Under the pieces are notes generated by a model. That model searched no databases. It worked only from the letters and a program-made list of their open reading frames with translations, and was not told where the DNA came from. A DNA stretch of 64,000 nt from Acetobacter vaccinii. GTDB lineage: Bacteria > Pseudomonadota > Alphaproteobacteria > Acetobacterales > Acetobacteraceae. Shown here one piece after another: positions 17,372 to 25,062 of the stretch. The position numbers and the translations under genes are program-made. The stretch's first letter is position 1, and each line of letters starts with the position of its first letter. The stretch is taken from contig NZ_CP043506.1 in assembly GCF_008365315.1 (NCBI RefSeq), forward strand, positions 558,001 through 622,000, given 5' to 3'.

Positions 17372-18286
17372 TTAGTTCTTGAAGATGGAAATGATCTGGT
17401 CCAGCAGGGCCAGAGCTTCCGGCTTGGAACGCTGAAACACGTTACGGCCAATGATGGAACCAAAGCCGCCACCGTCGTTGATGCCCTTGATGGTGGTCAG
17501 CAGGTTATCGGTCCCGGTGTGTTCACCACCCGAGAAAATGACAATCCGGCGGCCAGCAAAGCTGGACTGCACAACATGACGGATCCGGGCCGGCAGGGTG
17601 GAAATGTCAATGTCGTTCTTTTCATAGGACGGACGGTTGGCGTCCAGAGCGACAACATCGGTCGGCGGCTTGACCTTGATGATGTGCGCGCCGCACAGCG
17701 CCGCCATGTGGGCCGCATAAGCGCACACGTCAACCGCGGTTTCGGCCTTCTTGTCCAGACCGGGGCCACGCGGATAGCTCCACAGGATCACGGCAAGGCC
17801 AGCGGCCTTGGCTTCGGACGCCAGTTCGCGCAGTTCTTCCATCTGGTCGAAGCAGTATTCAGACCCCGGATAGATGGTAAACCCAATGCCCGAGCAACCC
17901 AGACGCAGCGCATCGGCCACGGTGCCGGTCACGGCCTGGTCTTTCTCGGTCGCAAGGCTGTTGGAGCTGTTGCACTTGAGAATAAGCGGGATTTCCCCAG
18001 CGTGGGATGCCGCAGCACATTCGAGCATGCCCAGCGGTGCGGCATAACCGCTCAGCCCGGCTTCGACAGCCAGTTCAATGTGGTAGTGCGGGTCGTATGC
18101 AGCGGGGTTCGGCGCGAAGGAGCGGGCCGGGCCATGCTCAAACCCCTGATCGACCGGCAGGATCACGAGCTTGCCGGTGCCACCCAGACGGCCTGCGTTG
18201 AGCAGCCGGGCCAGGTTCATTTTGGTGCCGGGGTTATCGCTCTCGTAGTTGTTGAGAATGGCCTTGACCTGAGGGGTAAGTGTCAT
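17372..18286 (-). CDS. fbaB: Class I fructose-bisphosphate aldolase (DhnA/archaeal type)
   Basis: A 304-residue Schiff-base aldolase. Typical elements are LVILPVDQGFEHGP, IPLILKCNSSNSL, GFTIYPGS, AVILWSYPRGPGL, HIIKVKPPTD (Schiff-base Lys region) and IVIFSGGEH, with GGFGSIIGRNVFQR binding phosphate. It interconverts fructose-1,6-bisphosphate and the triose phosphates. The start at MTLTPQVK (18286) has AAGGAAGGA about 10 nt upstream; 22 further open codons are ignored. It is paired with a thiE-like gene. Confidence 0.93.
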   Translation of the reverse strand: MTLTPQVKAILNNYESDNPGTKMNLARLLNAGRLGGTGKLVILPVDQGFEHGPARSFAPNPAAYDPHYHIELAVEAGLSGYAAPLGMLECAAASHAGEIPLILKCNSSNSLATEKDQAVTGTVADALRLGCSGIGFTIYPGSEYCFDQMEELRELASEAKAAGLAVILWSYPRGPGLDKKAETAVDVCAYAAHMAALCGAHIIKVKPPTDVVALDANRPSYEKNDIDISTLPARIRHVVQSSFAGRRIVIFSGGEHTGTDNLLTTIKGINDGGGFGSIIGRNVFQRSKPEALALLDQIISIFKN

Positions 18287-18403
18287 GCTGAAACTGTCCT
18301 TCCTTTGCCCTTGTGTCCGGCATGTTATTTCCCGGACGCTGTCACATGGCAATAAACGTGTGGCAAATGCGCGGCAAGAGAGGGCATGAGCCCAAAATGC
18401 GCC

Positions 18404-18820
18404 TTACAGCCCGATCGTGGGCGGCCTGCAGGCCAGAAGGAGCCCTCCTTCCTGCCTGTATAACGCCCTTACGGCGTCATGCTGCCGCCCCGCCCCTGCC
18501 AACACCGCCATACGCTGGCCCTGCGCCAGTGCCATGGCGGCGTGGGGTGCGCTGGCCCCACAATCAAGCACATGCACAAGCGGCTGCCCAGCAGCCTGCT
18601 CCAACTCCCGCACAAGAGCCTGCCACCAGGGCACGCCCATAAAACGCCCGGCCCCAACGGCAGACAGCAGGCCGGGTGGTGCAAGACCTGTGGCCGATTC
18701 TCCGCCCAGCAGGCCCATAGCGCGCGCCACTTCAAGCCCCCGCAGCCCACCCGCCATATCCGGCACAAGGACAAAGTGCCTAGGTATGCCGGGGAGTGGT
18801 AAAAAAGGACGCTTTTCCAT
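18404..18820 (-). CDS. Hypothetical protein
   Basis: About 138 residues from MEKRPFLPLPGIPRHF; two further in-frame ATGs (18826, 18838) are possible starts. No domain is recognised. It has a short Rossmann-like look (HFVLVPDMAGGLRGLEVARAMGL, later VHVLDCGASAPHAAMALAQG), suggesting an alpha/beta fold. The opposite strand also has an open frame, but its composition is low-complexity, so I prefer this strand. It is divergent from the zapA cluster. Confidence 0.55.
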   Translation of the reverse strand: MEKRPFLPLPGIPRHFVLVPDMAGGLRGLEVARAMGLLGGESATGLAPPGLLSAVGAGRFMGVPWWQALVRELEQAAGQPLVHVLDCGASAPHAAMALAQGQRMAVLAGAGRQHDAVRALYRQEGGLLLACRPPTIGL

Positions 18821-18879
18821 GAGCATGCTTGACGCCATCGCATTTGCAGGTGATTCCTGCCCTTAAGAGAGGAAAAAAA

Positions 18880-19158
18880 ATGCAGGATCAAGCCGTGGGC
18901 CCGGCCTTTCCATCAGAGAACGAACATAGCCAGCCTCCCTCCGCCGAGGTTGAGAGCCCTGTTGTCCGCCTGGATCGCGCCCTGCAGCGCATTTCCTTCG
19001 CTCTGGACAAAGGGCGGCAAAAACAGGGAGGCCAGAGCATGGAACGCCAGGAACTGCTGGCCAACGTGGATGCGCTGATCCTGCGGGTGCGCGATGCGCT
19101 GGAGCGGTCAGCCCCCCCGCAGCCCGACACCCCACCCACACCCGGTGAAGGGGCCTGA
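18880..19158 (+). CDS. Small protein upstream of ZapA (coiled-coil, DUF4164-like)
   Basis: A 92-residue protein starting at MQDQAVG (18880), behind AAGAGAGGAAAAAAA, a strong ribosome site that excludes the 17 upstream codons. Residues about 25-75 are helical and heptad-like (VVRLDRALQRISFALDKG, MERQELLANVDALILRVRDALE), followed by a Pro-rich tail. Small coiled-coil genes commonly precede zapA in alphaproteobacteria; a role with FtsZ-ring accessory proteins is inferred from position only. The stop lies 2 nt before zapA. Confidence 0.75.
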   Translation: MQDQAVGPAFPSENEHSQPPSAEVESPVVRLDRALQRISFALDKGRQKQGGQSMERQELLANVDALILRVRDALERSAPPQPDTPPTPGEGA

Positions 19159-19160
19159 CC

Positions 19161-19529
19161 ATGGCGCTCGTTTCCGTTCAGATTAATGGCCACAGCTACA
19201 CCGTAGGGTGTGAAAACGGGCAGGAACGCCACGTACAGGCCATGGCCCACCAGGTTGACCGGCGCGTACAACGCGTGCGCGACATGGGCTTTAGCGGCGA
19301 TTCCCGCGTGCTGGTGCTGGCAGCCCTGATCATGGCTGATGAAATTCAGGATCTTTCCGGCAACAAGGTGCCCGACGCAACAGCCCAGGCTGCGCGCGAA
19401 GCCGAACGCCTGCGGGCCGAGCAGGCTTTGCAGAACAGCCGCCTGACCGAACTGGCAGAACGCGCCGAAGCCCTTGCGATGGAACTGGAACAGGCCTACA
19501 TACAGGATGCGGGGCTGCCCGATACGTGA
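19161..19529 (+). CDS. zapA: Cell division protein ZapA
   Basis: A 122-residue FtsZ-associated protein. The N-terminal globular part (VSVQINGHSYTVGCENGQERHVQAMAHQVDRRV) and VLVLAALIMADEIQDL match ZapA, and a long C-terminal coiled coil (residues about 75-115) mediates dimerisation. It crosslinks FtsZ protofilaments at midcell. It is coupled to the upstream small gene (2 nt gap) and followed at once by 6S RNA, the usual zapA-ssrS order. Confidence 0.92.
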   Translation: MALVSVQINGHSYTVGCENGQERHVQAMAHQVDRRVQRVRDMGFSGDSRVLVLAALIMADEIQDLSGNKVPDATAQAAREAERLRAEQALQNSRLTELAERAEALAMELEQAYIQDAGLPDT

Positions 19530-19680
19530 GGCATGTCATCCCCTGGGCCGATAAGCACTCCTTAGGGAGCTGGCTCTGTTGTGGCCCTGGTCACATTATC
19601 CGGCGCCCACCTGCACTCGCAGGTCCTGGAGGTTGAAAAGACCCACGGTCATGGTGGCTCCGCTCCCCCCTGCTACGCAG
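19530..19680 (+). ncRNA. ssrS: 6S RNA (SsrS)
   Basis: The segment begins right after the zapA stop and contains CCCCTGGGCCGATAAG, closely matching the conserved CCCCTGAGCCGATA of enterobacterial 6S RNA, then a GC-rich region and CCTGCACTCGCAGG, a strong local hairpin, before an A-rich single-stranded patch. Its location between zapA and the 5-FCL gene is the standard ssrS locus. 6S RNA mimics an open promoter and sequesters sigma-70 polymerase in stationary phase. Both ends are approximate; I could not fold it. Confidence 0.78.
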
Positions 19681-20238
19681 GGTGATCCCCCCGACATTGC
19701 TGCCAGCAAGGTGGCCTTACGCAAGCACTGTGCTGCGGCCCTGCGTGCCCGCGACGTAACGCGCGATTCCGCCATAGCCGACAGGCTGATGCAGCTTTTA
19801 CAGCCCAGACCCGGCCAGATCATCGCCGGTGTGTGGCCCCTGCCTGACGAGGTGGACCTACGCCCGCTATGCCACAGGCTACATGCCGCCGGAGCTGTGC
19901 TGGTGCTGCCAGAAACACCACCCCGTGGTAACCCCCTGATTTTCCGTCGTTGGAGCCCGGACTGCACCATGCTGTCCGGCCGCTTTGGCACCCAGCACCC
20001 AGAGGGCGACTGCCTTGCCCCGCAGACTGTTCTGGTCCCTTTGCTGGGGTTTGACAGAGCTGGTAACAGGCTTGGTTATGGCGGCGGCTATTACGACCGC
20101 ACCCTGGCCACCCTGCCTGACGCTGCGCGAATCGGTTATGCTCCCTCCACGCAGGAAGTCGAGAGCCTGCCCGCAGGCCCGCATGACCAACCCCTGTCGT
20201 GCATCGTAACCGAAAAGGAGACATTGCGTTTTGACTAA
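19651..20238 (+). CDS. 5-formyltetrahydrofolate cyclo-ligase
   Basis: A 195-residue YgfA/Fau family enzyme that converts 5-formyl-THF to 5,10-methenyl-THF using ATP. Family motifs: an N-terminal SKVALRKHCAAALRARD helix, AGVWPLPDEVDLRPL, LPETPPRGNPLIFRRW, and the hallmark PLLGFDRAGNRLGYGGGYYDRTLA. The frame is open from a TTG at 19579, but that part overlaps 6S RNA; ATG at 19651 is the likely start and lies near the RNA 3' end. No clear ribosome site is visible. Confidence 0.9.
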   Translation: MVAPLPPATQGDPPDIAASKVALRKHCAAALRARDVTRDSAIADRLMQLLQPRPGQIIAGVWPLPDEVDLRPLCHRLHAAGAVLVLPETPPRGNPLIFRRWSPDCTMLSGRFGTQHPEGDCLAPQTVLVPLLGFDRAGNRLGYGGGYYDRTLATLPDAARIGYAPSTQEVESLPAGPHDQPLSCIVTEKETLRFD

Positions 20239-20262
20239 CCAACCCGCCGGACCAACCCGCCC

Positions 20263-21078
20263 ATGAGACTCCTTTTTCTGGGCGACATTGTCGGCCGCAG
20301 CGGGCGCGAAGCCGTGATCAGCCGGGTGCCCGACCTGCGCCGGACGCTGGCGCTGGACCTGGTGGTGGTCAACGCTGAAAACGCAAGCCATGGGTTTGGC
20401 CTGTCCCCTGCTATTGGCACGTCGCTGCTGGAATGCGGGGTGGATGTGATTACCCTTGGCAACCATGCCTGGGACAGGCGCGACCTGATCGGCCATATTG
20501 ACACCCAGCCCCGTATTATCCGCCCCATCAACTACCCACCCGGCACACCCGGACAGGGCAGCGTGGTGGTTGAACTGGCTGATGGCCGCAAGACACTTGT
20601 GGTCAACGCCATGGGCCGCCTGTTTATGGAACCGCTGGACGACCCCTTCCGCAGCCTGAACGAACTGCTGACCAAGCACCGGCTAGGTGCGACAGTGCAG
20701 GCCATTGTGGTAGATATCCACGCCGAAGCCACCAGTGAGAAATGGGCGCTGGGCCATATGCTTGATGGCCGTGTCTCCCTTGTGGTTGGCACGCACACAC
20801 ATACCCCCACGGCAGACCACCGTATTCTGGCGGCTGGCACGGCCTTTCAGACCGATGCAGGCATGTGTGGGGATTATGACAGTGTCATTGGCATGGGCAA
20901 GGATGCCGCCGTGACCCGCTTTGTGCGCAAAATGCCCACCGACCGCCTGCAACCTGCTGAAGGGGAGGCAACCGTCTGCGGTCTTATGGTAGAAACAGAT
21001 GACCGCACCGGGCTGGCACGCCGTATGGCCCCGCTGCGGCTTGGCGGACTGCTGGCGCAGACCCAGCCGGATTTCTGA
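20263..21078 (+). CDS. YmdB-family metallophosphoesterase
   Basis: A 271-residue TIGR00282-type phosphodiesterase. Dimetal ligands are visible at D8 (FLGDIVG), E39/N40 (NAEN), N67/H68 (LGNHAWD), H153 (DIHAEATSEK), H178 and H180 (GTHTHTPTAD). Bacillus YmdB cleaves cyclic nucleotides in vitro and affects biofilm and sporulation choices; the substrate here is unknown. It starts 24 nt after the 5-FCL gene and is probably the last gene of the zapA-6S unit. Confidence 0.9.
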   Translation: MRLLFLGDIVGRSGREAVISRVPDLRRTLALDLVVVNAENASHGFGLSPAIGTSLLECGVDVITLGNHAWDRRDLIGHIDTQPRIIRPINYPPGTPGQGSVVVELADGRKTLVVNAMGRLFMEPLDDPFRSLNELLTKHRLGATVQAIVVDIHAEATSEKWALGHMLDGRVSLVVGTHTHTPTADHRILAAGTAFQTDAGMCGDYDSVIGMGKDAAVTRFVRKMPTDRLQPAEGEATVCGLMVETDDRTGLARRMAPLRLGGLLAQTQPDF

Positions 21079-21090
21079 GCGCTTTTCCAG

Positions 21091-21155
21091 CCCTTTACGC
21101 AGCAGGGCATGCCGCGCTGCGTAAAGGGCCAAGGCGTGCTTTTGGCAAGCCTTGG
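21091..21155. terminator. Two tandem hairpins after ymdB
   Basis: The first has a perfect 13-bp stem (CCCTTTACGCAGC at 21091-21103, GCTGCGTAAAGGG at 21116-21128). The second begins at the next base: CCAAGGCGTGC/GCAAGCCTTGG, 11 bp with one mismatch around TTTTG (21129-21155). Neither has a T-tract. They sit between convergent genes. Confidence 0.65.
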
Positions 21156-21186
21156 CTACAAACGTAGTTGGCCTATGGGGCCACCC

Positions 21187-22056
21187 TTACCACACCAGGC
21201 GCGGCACAGCAGCCACGGGGGATAGACCGGCAGAACGGGCCTCGGCATCAGCCAGTGCTGCGTCATTCCCGATCATTTCCTGATGGATGCCACCCAGCAC
21301 CCACAGGCTGTCCACACCGGCGGCGGCGGCCCCTTTTACATCGGTTTCCAGCGCGTCACCAATGGCCAGGATACGATCACGCGGCACACCAAGCATGGTG
21401 AATACGGGCTCGTACACTGTCGGATAGGGCTTGCCGATCCAACGGACGTCCCCGCCCTGTTCCTCATAAAACGCGGCCAATGCCCCGGCACAGATCTGCC
21501 GCTGCCCACCCTTGACCACAACCCTGTCCGGGTTGGCGCAGATCATGGGCAGTTGCCGGGCAAGGCTGGCCCGCAGTTCTGGCAGGTACGGGTCCAGCGA
21601 TGCCACACCCCGCTCCAGATCAGGCCCGGTGTTAACGATAAAGTCGGCCTCTTCGGGGGTGGAAACACGCTGGATGTTCAGCTTTTCATACAAAGCCAGA
21701 TCATGCGTGCCGCCAATATGCAGTGCCGCCTGACCCAGACGGGCAAACCAGGGGTCGGTCCGCTCCAGCAAAAGCCGATGTGTTTCCTCACCACTGGTCA
21801 TCACGCCGTCATGCAGGTCGCGGGATACGCCAAAGCCTTCAAGCTGCCCGACCACAACATGGGCCGGACGCGGGGCGTTGGACAGCATGACAATTTTCTT
21901 GCCAGCCCGACGCAATGCCTCAAGGCAGGCAATCGCACCCTCAAACGGCACCACGCCGTTATGCACGGTGCCCCATAGATCAACAATATAACCATCATAC
22001 CTGTCGGCCAGAGCCGACAGGCCGGGCAGAATAGCCAGCGGTGTGTGTGTGCTCAT
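21187..22056 (-). CDS. HAD-superfamily class IIA hydrolase (TIGR01459-like)
   Basis: A 289-residue NagD-like HAD phosphatase. The first motif is YIVDLWGTVHNG, VMLSNAP is motif II, and GKPYPTVYEPVF with ILAIGDALETDVKGAAAAG form motifs III and IV. Note W in place of the second Asp of the DxD motif, a feature of this subfamily. Substrate unknown. Its ATG overlaps the pyrD stop (ATGA), so it is translationally coupled to pyrD. Confidence 0.87.
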   Translation of the reverse strand: MSTHTPLAILPGLSALADRYDGYIVDLWGTVHNGVVPFEGAIACLEALRRAGKKIVMLSNAPRPAHVVVGQLEGFGVSRDLHDGVMTSGEETHRLLLERTDPWFARLGQAALHIGGTHDLALYEKLNIQRVSTPEEADFIVNTGPDLERGVASLDPYLPELRASLARQLPMICANPDRVVVKGGQRQICAGALAAFYEEQGGDVRWIGKPYPTVYEPVFTMLGVPRDRILAIGDALETDVKGAAAAGVDSLWVLGGIHQEMIGNDAALADAEARSAGLSPVAAVPRLVW

Positions 22057-23126
22057 AATGCTGTGCCCCGAATGTCATCCAGGCTCTCAATCCCCTGATG
22101 CCGCATGATGGACAGCATCTCGCGCTTGAGACGCCCGACAAGAGCAGGCCCCTCATAGGCAAAAGCCGTGTACACCTGCACCAGATCCGCACCGGAGCGG
22201 ATACGTTCGAGAATATCGTGCCCGCTTTCAATACCGCCGCAGGCCACCAGAGCAAGCCGCCCGGCTGCCACCTGCGCTACCAGCCGCAGCATGGCAATGG
22301 CACGTGGGGCCAGTGGCCGCCCGGACAGGCCGCCAGTCTCACCCTTATTGGAGCTTTGCAGATTAAGCGGGCGGGCCAGCGTGGTGTTGCTGACAATCAG
22401 CCCCTGTGCGCCTCCTGCCACTGCGGCTTCAACAATAGCGGGAATGGCATCATCCTCCAGGTCCGGTGCCAGCTTGACCAGCAGGGGCGGACGTTCGGGA
22501 TGACGGGCAGCAATGGCGTCGAGAATCCCCTTCAGGCGGGCAGCATCCTGCAAGCCGCGCAGACCCGGTGTGTTGGGTGAGGACACATTGAGCACAATAT
22601 AGTGTACATACGGCTTTACCCGTGCCACCAGAGCCGGGTAATCGCGCTCGGGATCGGCCCCAGTCTTGTTAATACCGATATTGGCCCCCACAGGCACACC
22701 AGCGCCACCACCACGCCCCGATGGCAGCGGCCGGGACAACCGGGCCAGACGAACCGCAAAACGGTCGATCCCCTGATTGTTAAAGCCCATGCGGTTGATA
22801 ACGGCCCTGTCCTCTTCCAGCCGGAACAGGCGGGGCTTTGGATTCCCGGCCTGCGGGCGTGGGGTCACGGTTCCCGCTTCAACAAACCCAAAGCCAATAC
22901 GCGCCATGGGCCGCAGGACACGGGCATTTTTGTCAAAGCCCGCCGCAATGCCAATGGGGTTGGAAAACCGCAAACCAAGGGCACGCGTTGCCAGGGCGGG
23001 GTCGTCCTCCGGGCGGCGCAGCGGAACGGATACGCCCAGGGTCAGGGCATCCAGGGCAAGCTCATGCGCTGCTTCCGGATCTAGGCGGCGCAGCAGCGGC
23101 AGGGAAAGGGATGTGAGTGCGGACAT
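22053..23126 (-). CDS. pyrD: Dihydroorotate dehydrogenase (quinone), class 2
   Basis: A 357-residue membrane-associated FMN enzyme of pyrimidine synthesis. N-terminal amphipathic segment LLRRLDPEAAHELALDAL, then NPIGIAAGFDKNA, VEAGTVTPRPQAGNPKPRLFR, INRMGFNNQG, NVSSPNTPGLR (catalytic Ser), LLVKLAPD, SNTTLARP, GGLSGRPL and ACGGIESG. It passes electrons to quinone. The start is taken at MSALTSLS (23126); 16 further codons upstream look unrelated. A 4-nt overlap joins it to the HAD gene. Confidence 0.95.
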   Translation of the reverse strand: MSALTSLSLPLLRRLDPEAAHELALDALTLGVSVPLRRPEDDPALATRALGLRFSNPIGIAAGFDKNARVLRPMARIGFGFVEAGTVTPRPQAGNPKPRLFRLEEDRAVINRMGFNNQGIDRFAVRLARLSRPLPSGRGGGAGVPVGANIGINKTGADPERDYPALVARVKPYVHYIVLNVSSPNTPGLRGLQDAARLKGILDAIAARHPERPPLLVKLAPDLEDDAIPAIVEAAVAGGAQGLIVSNTTLARPLNLQSSNKGETGGLSGRPLAPRAIAMLRLVAQVAAGRLALVACGGIESGHDILERIRSGADLVQVYTAFAYEGPALVGRLKREMLSIMRHQGIESLDDIRGTAL

Positions 23127-23213
23127 GCCGTGAGTACTGCCCCAAGTGCCCCGGCAAGGAAAGAGGAAAACCACGCACCCGGCCTGCGGGAGGATCTGAT
23201 GAAAAGTTTTTCT

Positions 23214-23233
23214 TGATATTGATTATTATTCTC
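23214..23233. promoter_or_regulatory. Fur-like box
   Basis: Bases 23215-23233 match 15 of 19 positions of the classical Fur consensus GATAATGATAATCATTATC, and 23214-23228 fits the 7-1-7 form with one mismatch in each half. It is about 63 nt before the orphan gene at 23296 and about 90 nt before divergent pyrD. Confidence 0.6.
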
Positions 23234-23295
23234 ATTTAAAACGGAGTTATCAGAGCACATCAAGGGATGGAGGCCAGCCCCCTCCAAAGCGCGCC

Positions 23296-23928
23296 ATGAC
23301 ATCAACTCCTCTCTACCTCACCGATCTGCCCTCCAGCGAACGCCTGACCCTGTGGACCATCCGCCGTCTGGCCGGGCGCGAAACCGGCACCCGCGCCTGC
23401 TCCGGCACGGCGGGTGGCCTGTTCATGCCCTGCTTCCGCCAGGAGTTTCTGGCTGTCGCCCAGGCATTCCACAGCGCGCTGACCGATATGGCCGCGCTGG
23501 AAATTCCGATGCTGGATATTCGCAGCGGCAGCGCCCTGGCTGTCACGGAAACCGAATATACCCTGCTGCTGGCCACCGAGGCCGCACAGAATGAATGCGA
23601 AACCGACATGCACGCCCTGCTACGGTCGCTCCTCCCCTCCGGCGGGCTGCAAACCCGTATGGCCGCAGCCCTGACAACACTGGGGGCATGCCTTGCAGGG
23701 GCTGGCTACTGGCTGTCACGCCGGACAGCGCGTGCCCTGTCGCCTTTTACAGGCGGGAGCCAGAGCGGGCCGAGCGTGTCCTACCCTGCCACTGCGGCCC
23801 TGTCCCTTGCACGCTGGCATGACCTGAACATGCGCCCCACGCCCTCCCCCATGGCGCGGATGCCTGCTGCGCGCCGCCATTGGGGCTATGTTTCCGCCAG
23901 ACCCGGCAACATGCTGGGCCGCGCATAA
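23296..23928 (+). CDS. Orphan protein with one membrane segment, behind a Fur-like box
   Basis: A 210-residue protein I do not recognise. The first 110 residues look globular and helical (SERLTLWTIRRLAGRE, FRQEFLAVAQAFHSALTDMAAL, TEYTLLLATEAAQNECETDMHALLRSLL). A membrane span is likely at about 120-138 (MAAALTTLGACLAGAGYWLS), and the C-terminal 70 residues are Pro/Arg/Ser-rich and probably disordered. The upstream Fur-like box suggests iron control, so a link to iron or heme handling is a reasonable guess, not shown. It is followed by dinB 54 nt later. Confidence 0.7.
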   Translation: MTSTPLYLTDLPSSERLTLWTIRRLAGRETGTRACSGTAGGLFMPCFRQEFLAVAQAFHSALTDMAALEIPMLDIRSGSALAVTETEYTLLLATEAAQNECETDMHALLRSLLPSGGLQTRMAAALTTLGACLAGAGYWLSRRTARALSPFTGGSQSGPSVSYPATAALSLARWHDLNMRPTPSPMARMPAARRHWGYVSARPGNMLGRA

Positions 23929-23932
23929 ATAC

Positions 23933-23947
23933 GTTTCTGTTTTGTTC
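23933..23947 (+). promoter_or_regulatory. SOS (LexA)-like box before dinB
   Basis: GTTT-N7-GTTC: one mismatch from the alphaproteobacterial LexA site GTTC-N7-GTTC, with the exact 7-nt spacing, ending 35 nt before the dinB start. Confidence 0.55.
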
Positions 23948-23951
23948 CATA

Positions 23952-23984
23952 ATCTCGCGGGGTATGCTAACCTCCCCGCGAGAT
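23952..23984 (+). promoter_or_regulatory. Perfect inverted repeat covering the dinB start codon
   Basis: ATCTCGCGGGG (23952-23962) pairs with CCCCGCGAGAT (23974-23984) across an 11-nt loop TATGCTAACCT. The right arm contains the first two bases of the ATG. The loop hexamer TATGCT could be a -10 element, which would make the transcript nearly leaderless. Confidence 0.7.
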
Positions 23985-25062
23985 GACACTCCAGATCCGC
24001 CGTATCATCCACATCGACATGGACGCCTTTTATGCGTCGGTTGAGCAGCGCGATGCCCCAGCCCTGAAAGGGCGGCCCGTGGCTGTCGGCCACTGCCGCG
24101 AACGTGGCGTTGTAGCCGCTGCCAGTTATGAGGCCCGTATTTTTGGGGTGCGCTCGGCCATGCCATCCCTTCTGGCCCTGCGCCGTTGCCCGCATCTGGT
24201 ATTTGTCCCTCCACGGTTTGAGGTCTACCGCGCCGTTTCGGCGCATATTCACAGCATTTTTGCCCGCTATACGCCTCTGATCCAGCCGCTTTCCCTCGAT
24301 GAAGCCTATCTGGATGTCACACGCCCCCTCATACGCCGCCCATCAGCCACGGCCATTGCCGAGGACATCCGCGCCGCGATTCTGGCTGAGACAGGCCTTA
24401 CGGCTTCGGCCGGTATTTCCTACAACAAGTTTCTGGCCAAGCTGGCGTCTGACCACCGCAAACCCAATGGGCAGTTTGTGATCCCCCCCGGTGCGGGTGA
24501 AAATTTTGTCGCAGCCCTCCCTGTCGGCACTTTCCACGGTATTGGCCCTGCAACAGCACGGCGCATGAATGCTCTGGGAATCGAAACCGGGGCCGACCTG
24601 CGGGCTTTTCCCCTCGCCACGCTGCAACGGCATTTTGGCAAGGCCGCCGCGTTCTATCACGGCATTGCCCACGGGCAGGACGAGCGCCCTGTCGAGGTCA
24701 ACCGCCCGCGCAAATCACTGGGCAAGGAAACAACCTTCATCCAGGACCTGCATACCCGTCAGGACCTGGAAACAGCCCTGCAAGAGCTGGCCACAAAGGT
24801 CTGGGCCGGATGTGAAAAACGCGAACTGTCCGGCCGCACCATTACGCTCAAACTCCGCCATGCGGATTTTACCCAGATCACACGCGCCAGTTCCATCACC
24901 CAGCCACTGACTGACGCGGGCGAACTGCTCCGGGTGAGCATGAGCCTGCTCCGCCCCCTGCTGCCCCTACGAACGGGCGTGCGGTTGCTGGGGATTACAG
25001 TCTCCGCCCTGTGCCACCCTCCCGGCCCGGAGGAACCCCGCCAGCTATCGCTGTTGGGGTGA
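23983..25062 (+). CDS. dinB: DNA polymerase IV
   Basis: A 359-residue Y-family translesion polymerase. HIDMDAFYASVEQRD provides the first catalytic Asp residues; SLDEAYLDVT holds the Asp-Glu pair at about 105-106; ASAGISYNKFLAKLASD and FHGIGPATARRM (helix-hairpin-helix) follow; KSLGKETTF begins the little finger. It ends in QLSLLG, the classic beta-clamp binding motif of Pol IV. Expression should be DNA-damage linked, given the SOS-like box. No Shine-Dalgarno is seen; the start codon is inside a strong inverted repeat. Confidence 0.95.
   Translation: MTLQIRRIIHIDMDAFYASVEQRDAPALKGRPVAVGHCRERGVVAAASYEARIFGVRSAMPSLLALRRCPHLVFVPPRFEVYRAVSAHIHSIFARYTPLIQPLSLDEAYLDVTRPLIRRPSATAIAEDIRAAILAETGLTASAGISYNKFLAKLASDHRKPNGQFVIPPGAGENFVAALPVGTFHGIGPATARRMNALGIETGADLRAFPLATLQRHFGKAAAFYHGIAHGQDERPVEVNRPRKSLGKETTFIQDLHTRQDLETALQELATKVWAGCEKRELSGRTITLKLRHADFTQITRASSITQPLTDAGELLRVSMSLLRPLLPLRTGVRLLGITVSALCHPPGPEEPRQLSLLG

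Noticed and set aside
18417..18866. Plus-strand frame of 149 codons opposite the hypothetical gene
   Set aside because: Low-complexity Ser/Pro/Arg composition; the minus frame has a more protein-like pattern, though this choice is not certain.
19579..19650. TTG-initiated N-terminal extension of the 5-FCL gene
   Set aside because: Lies within the 6S RNA-like segment and encodes a Trp/Arg-rich stretch not typical of the family.
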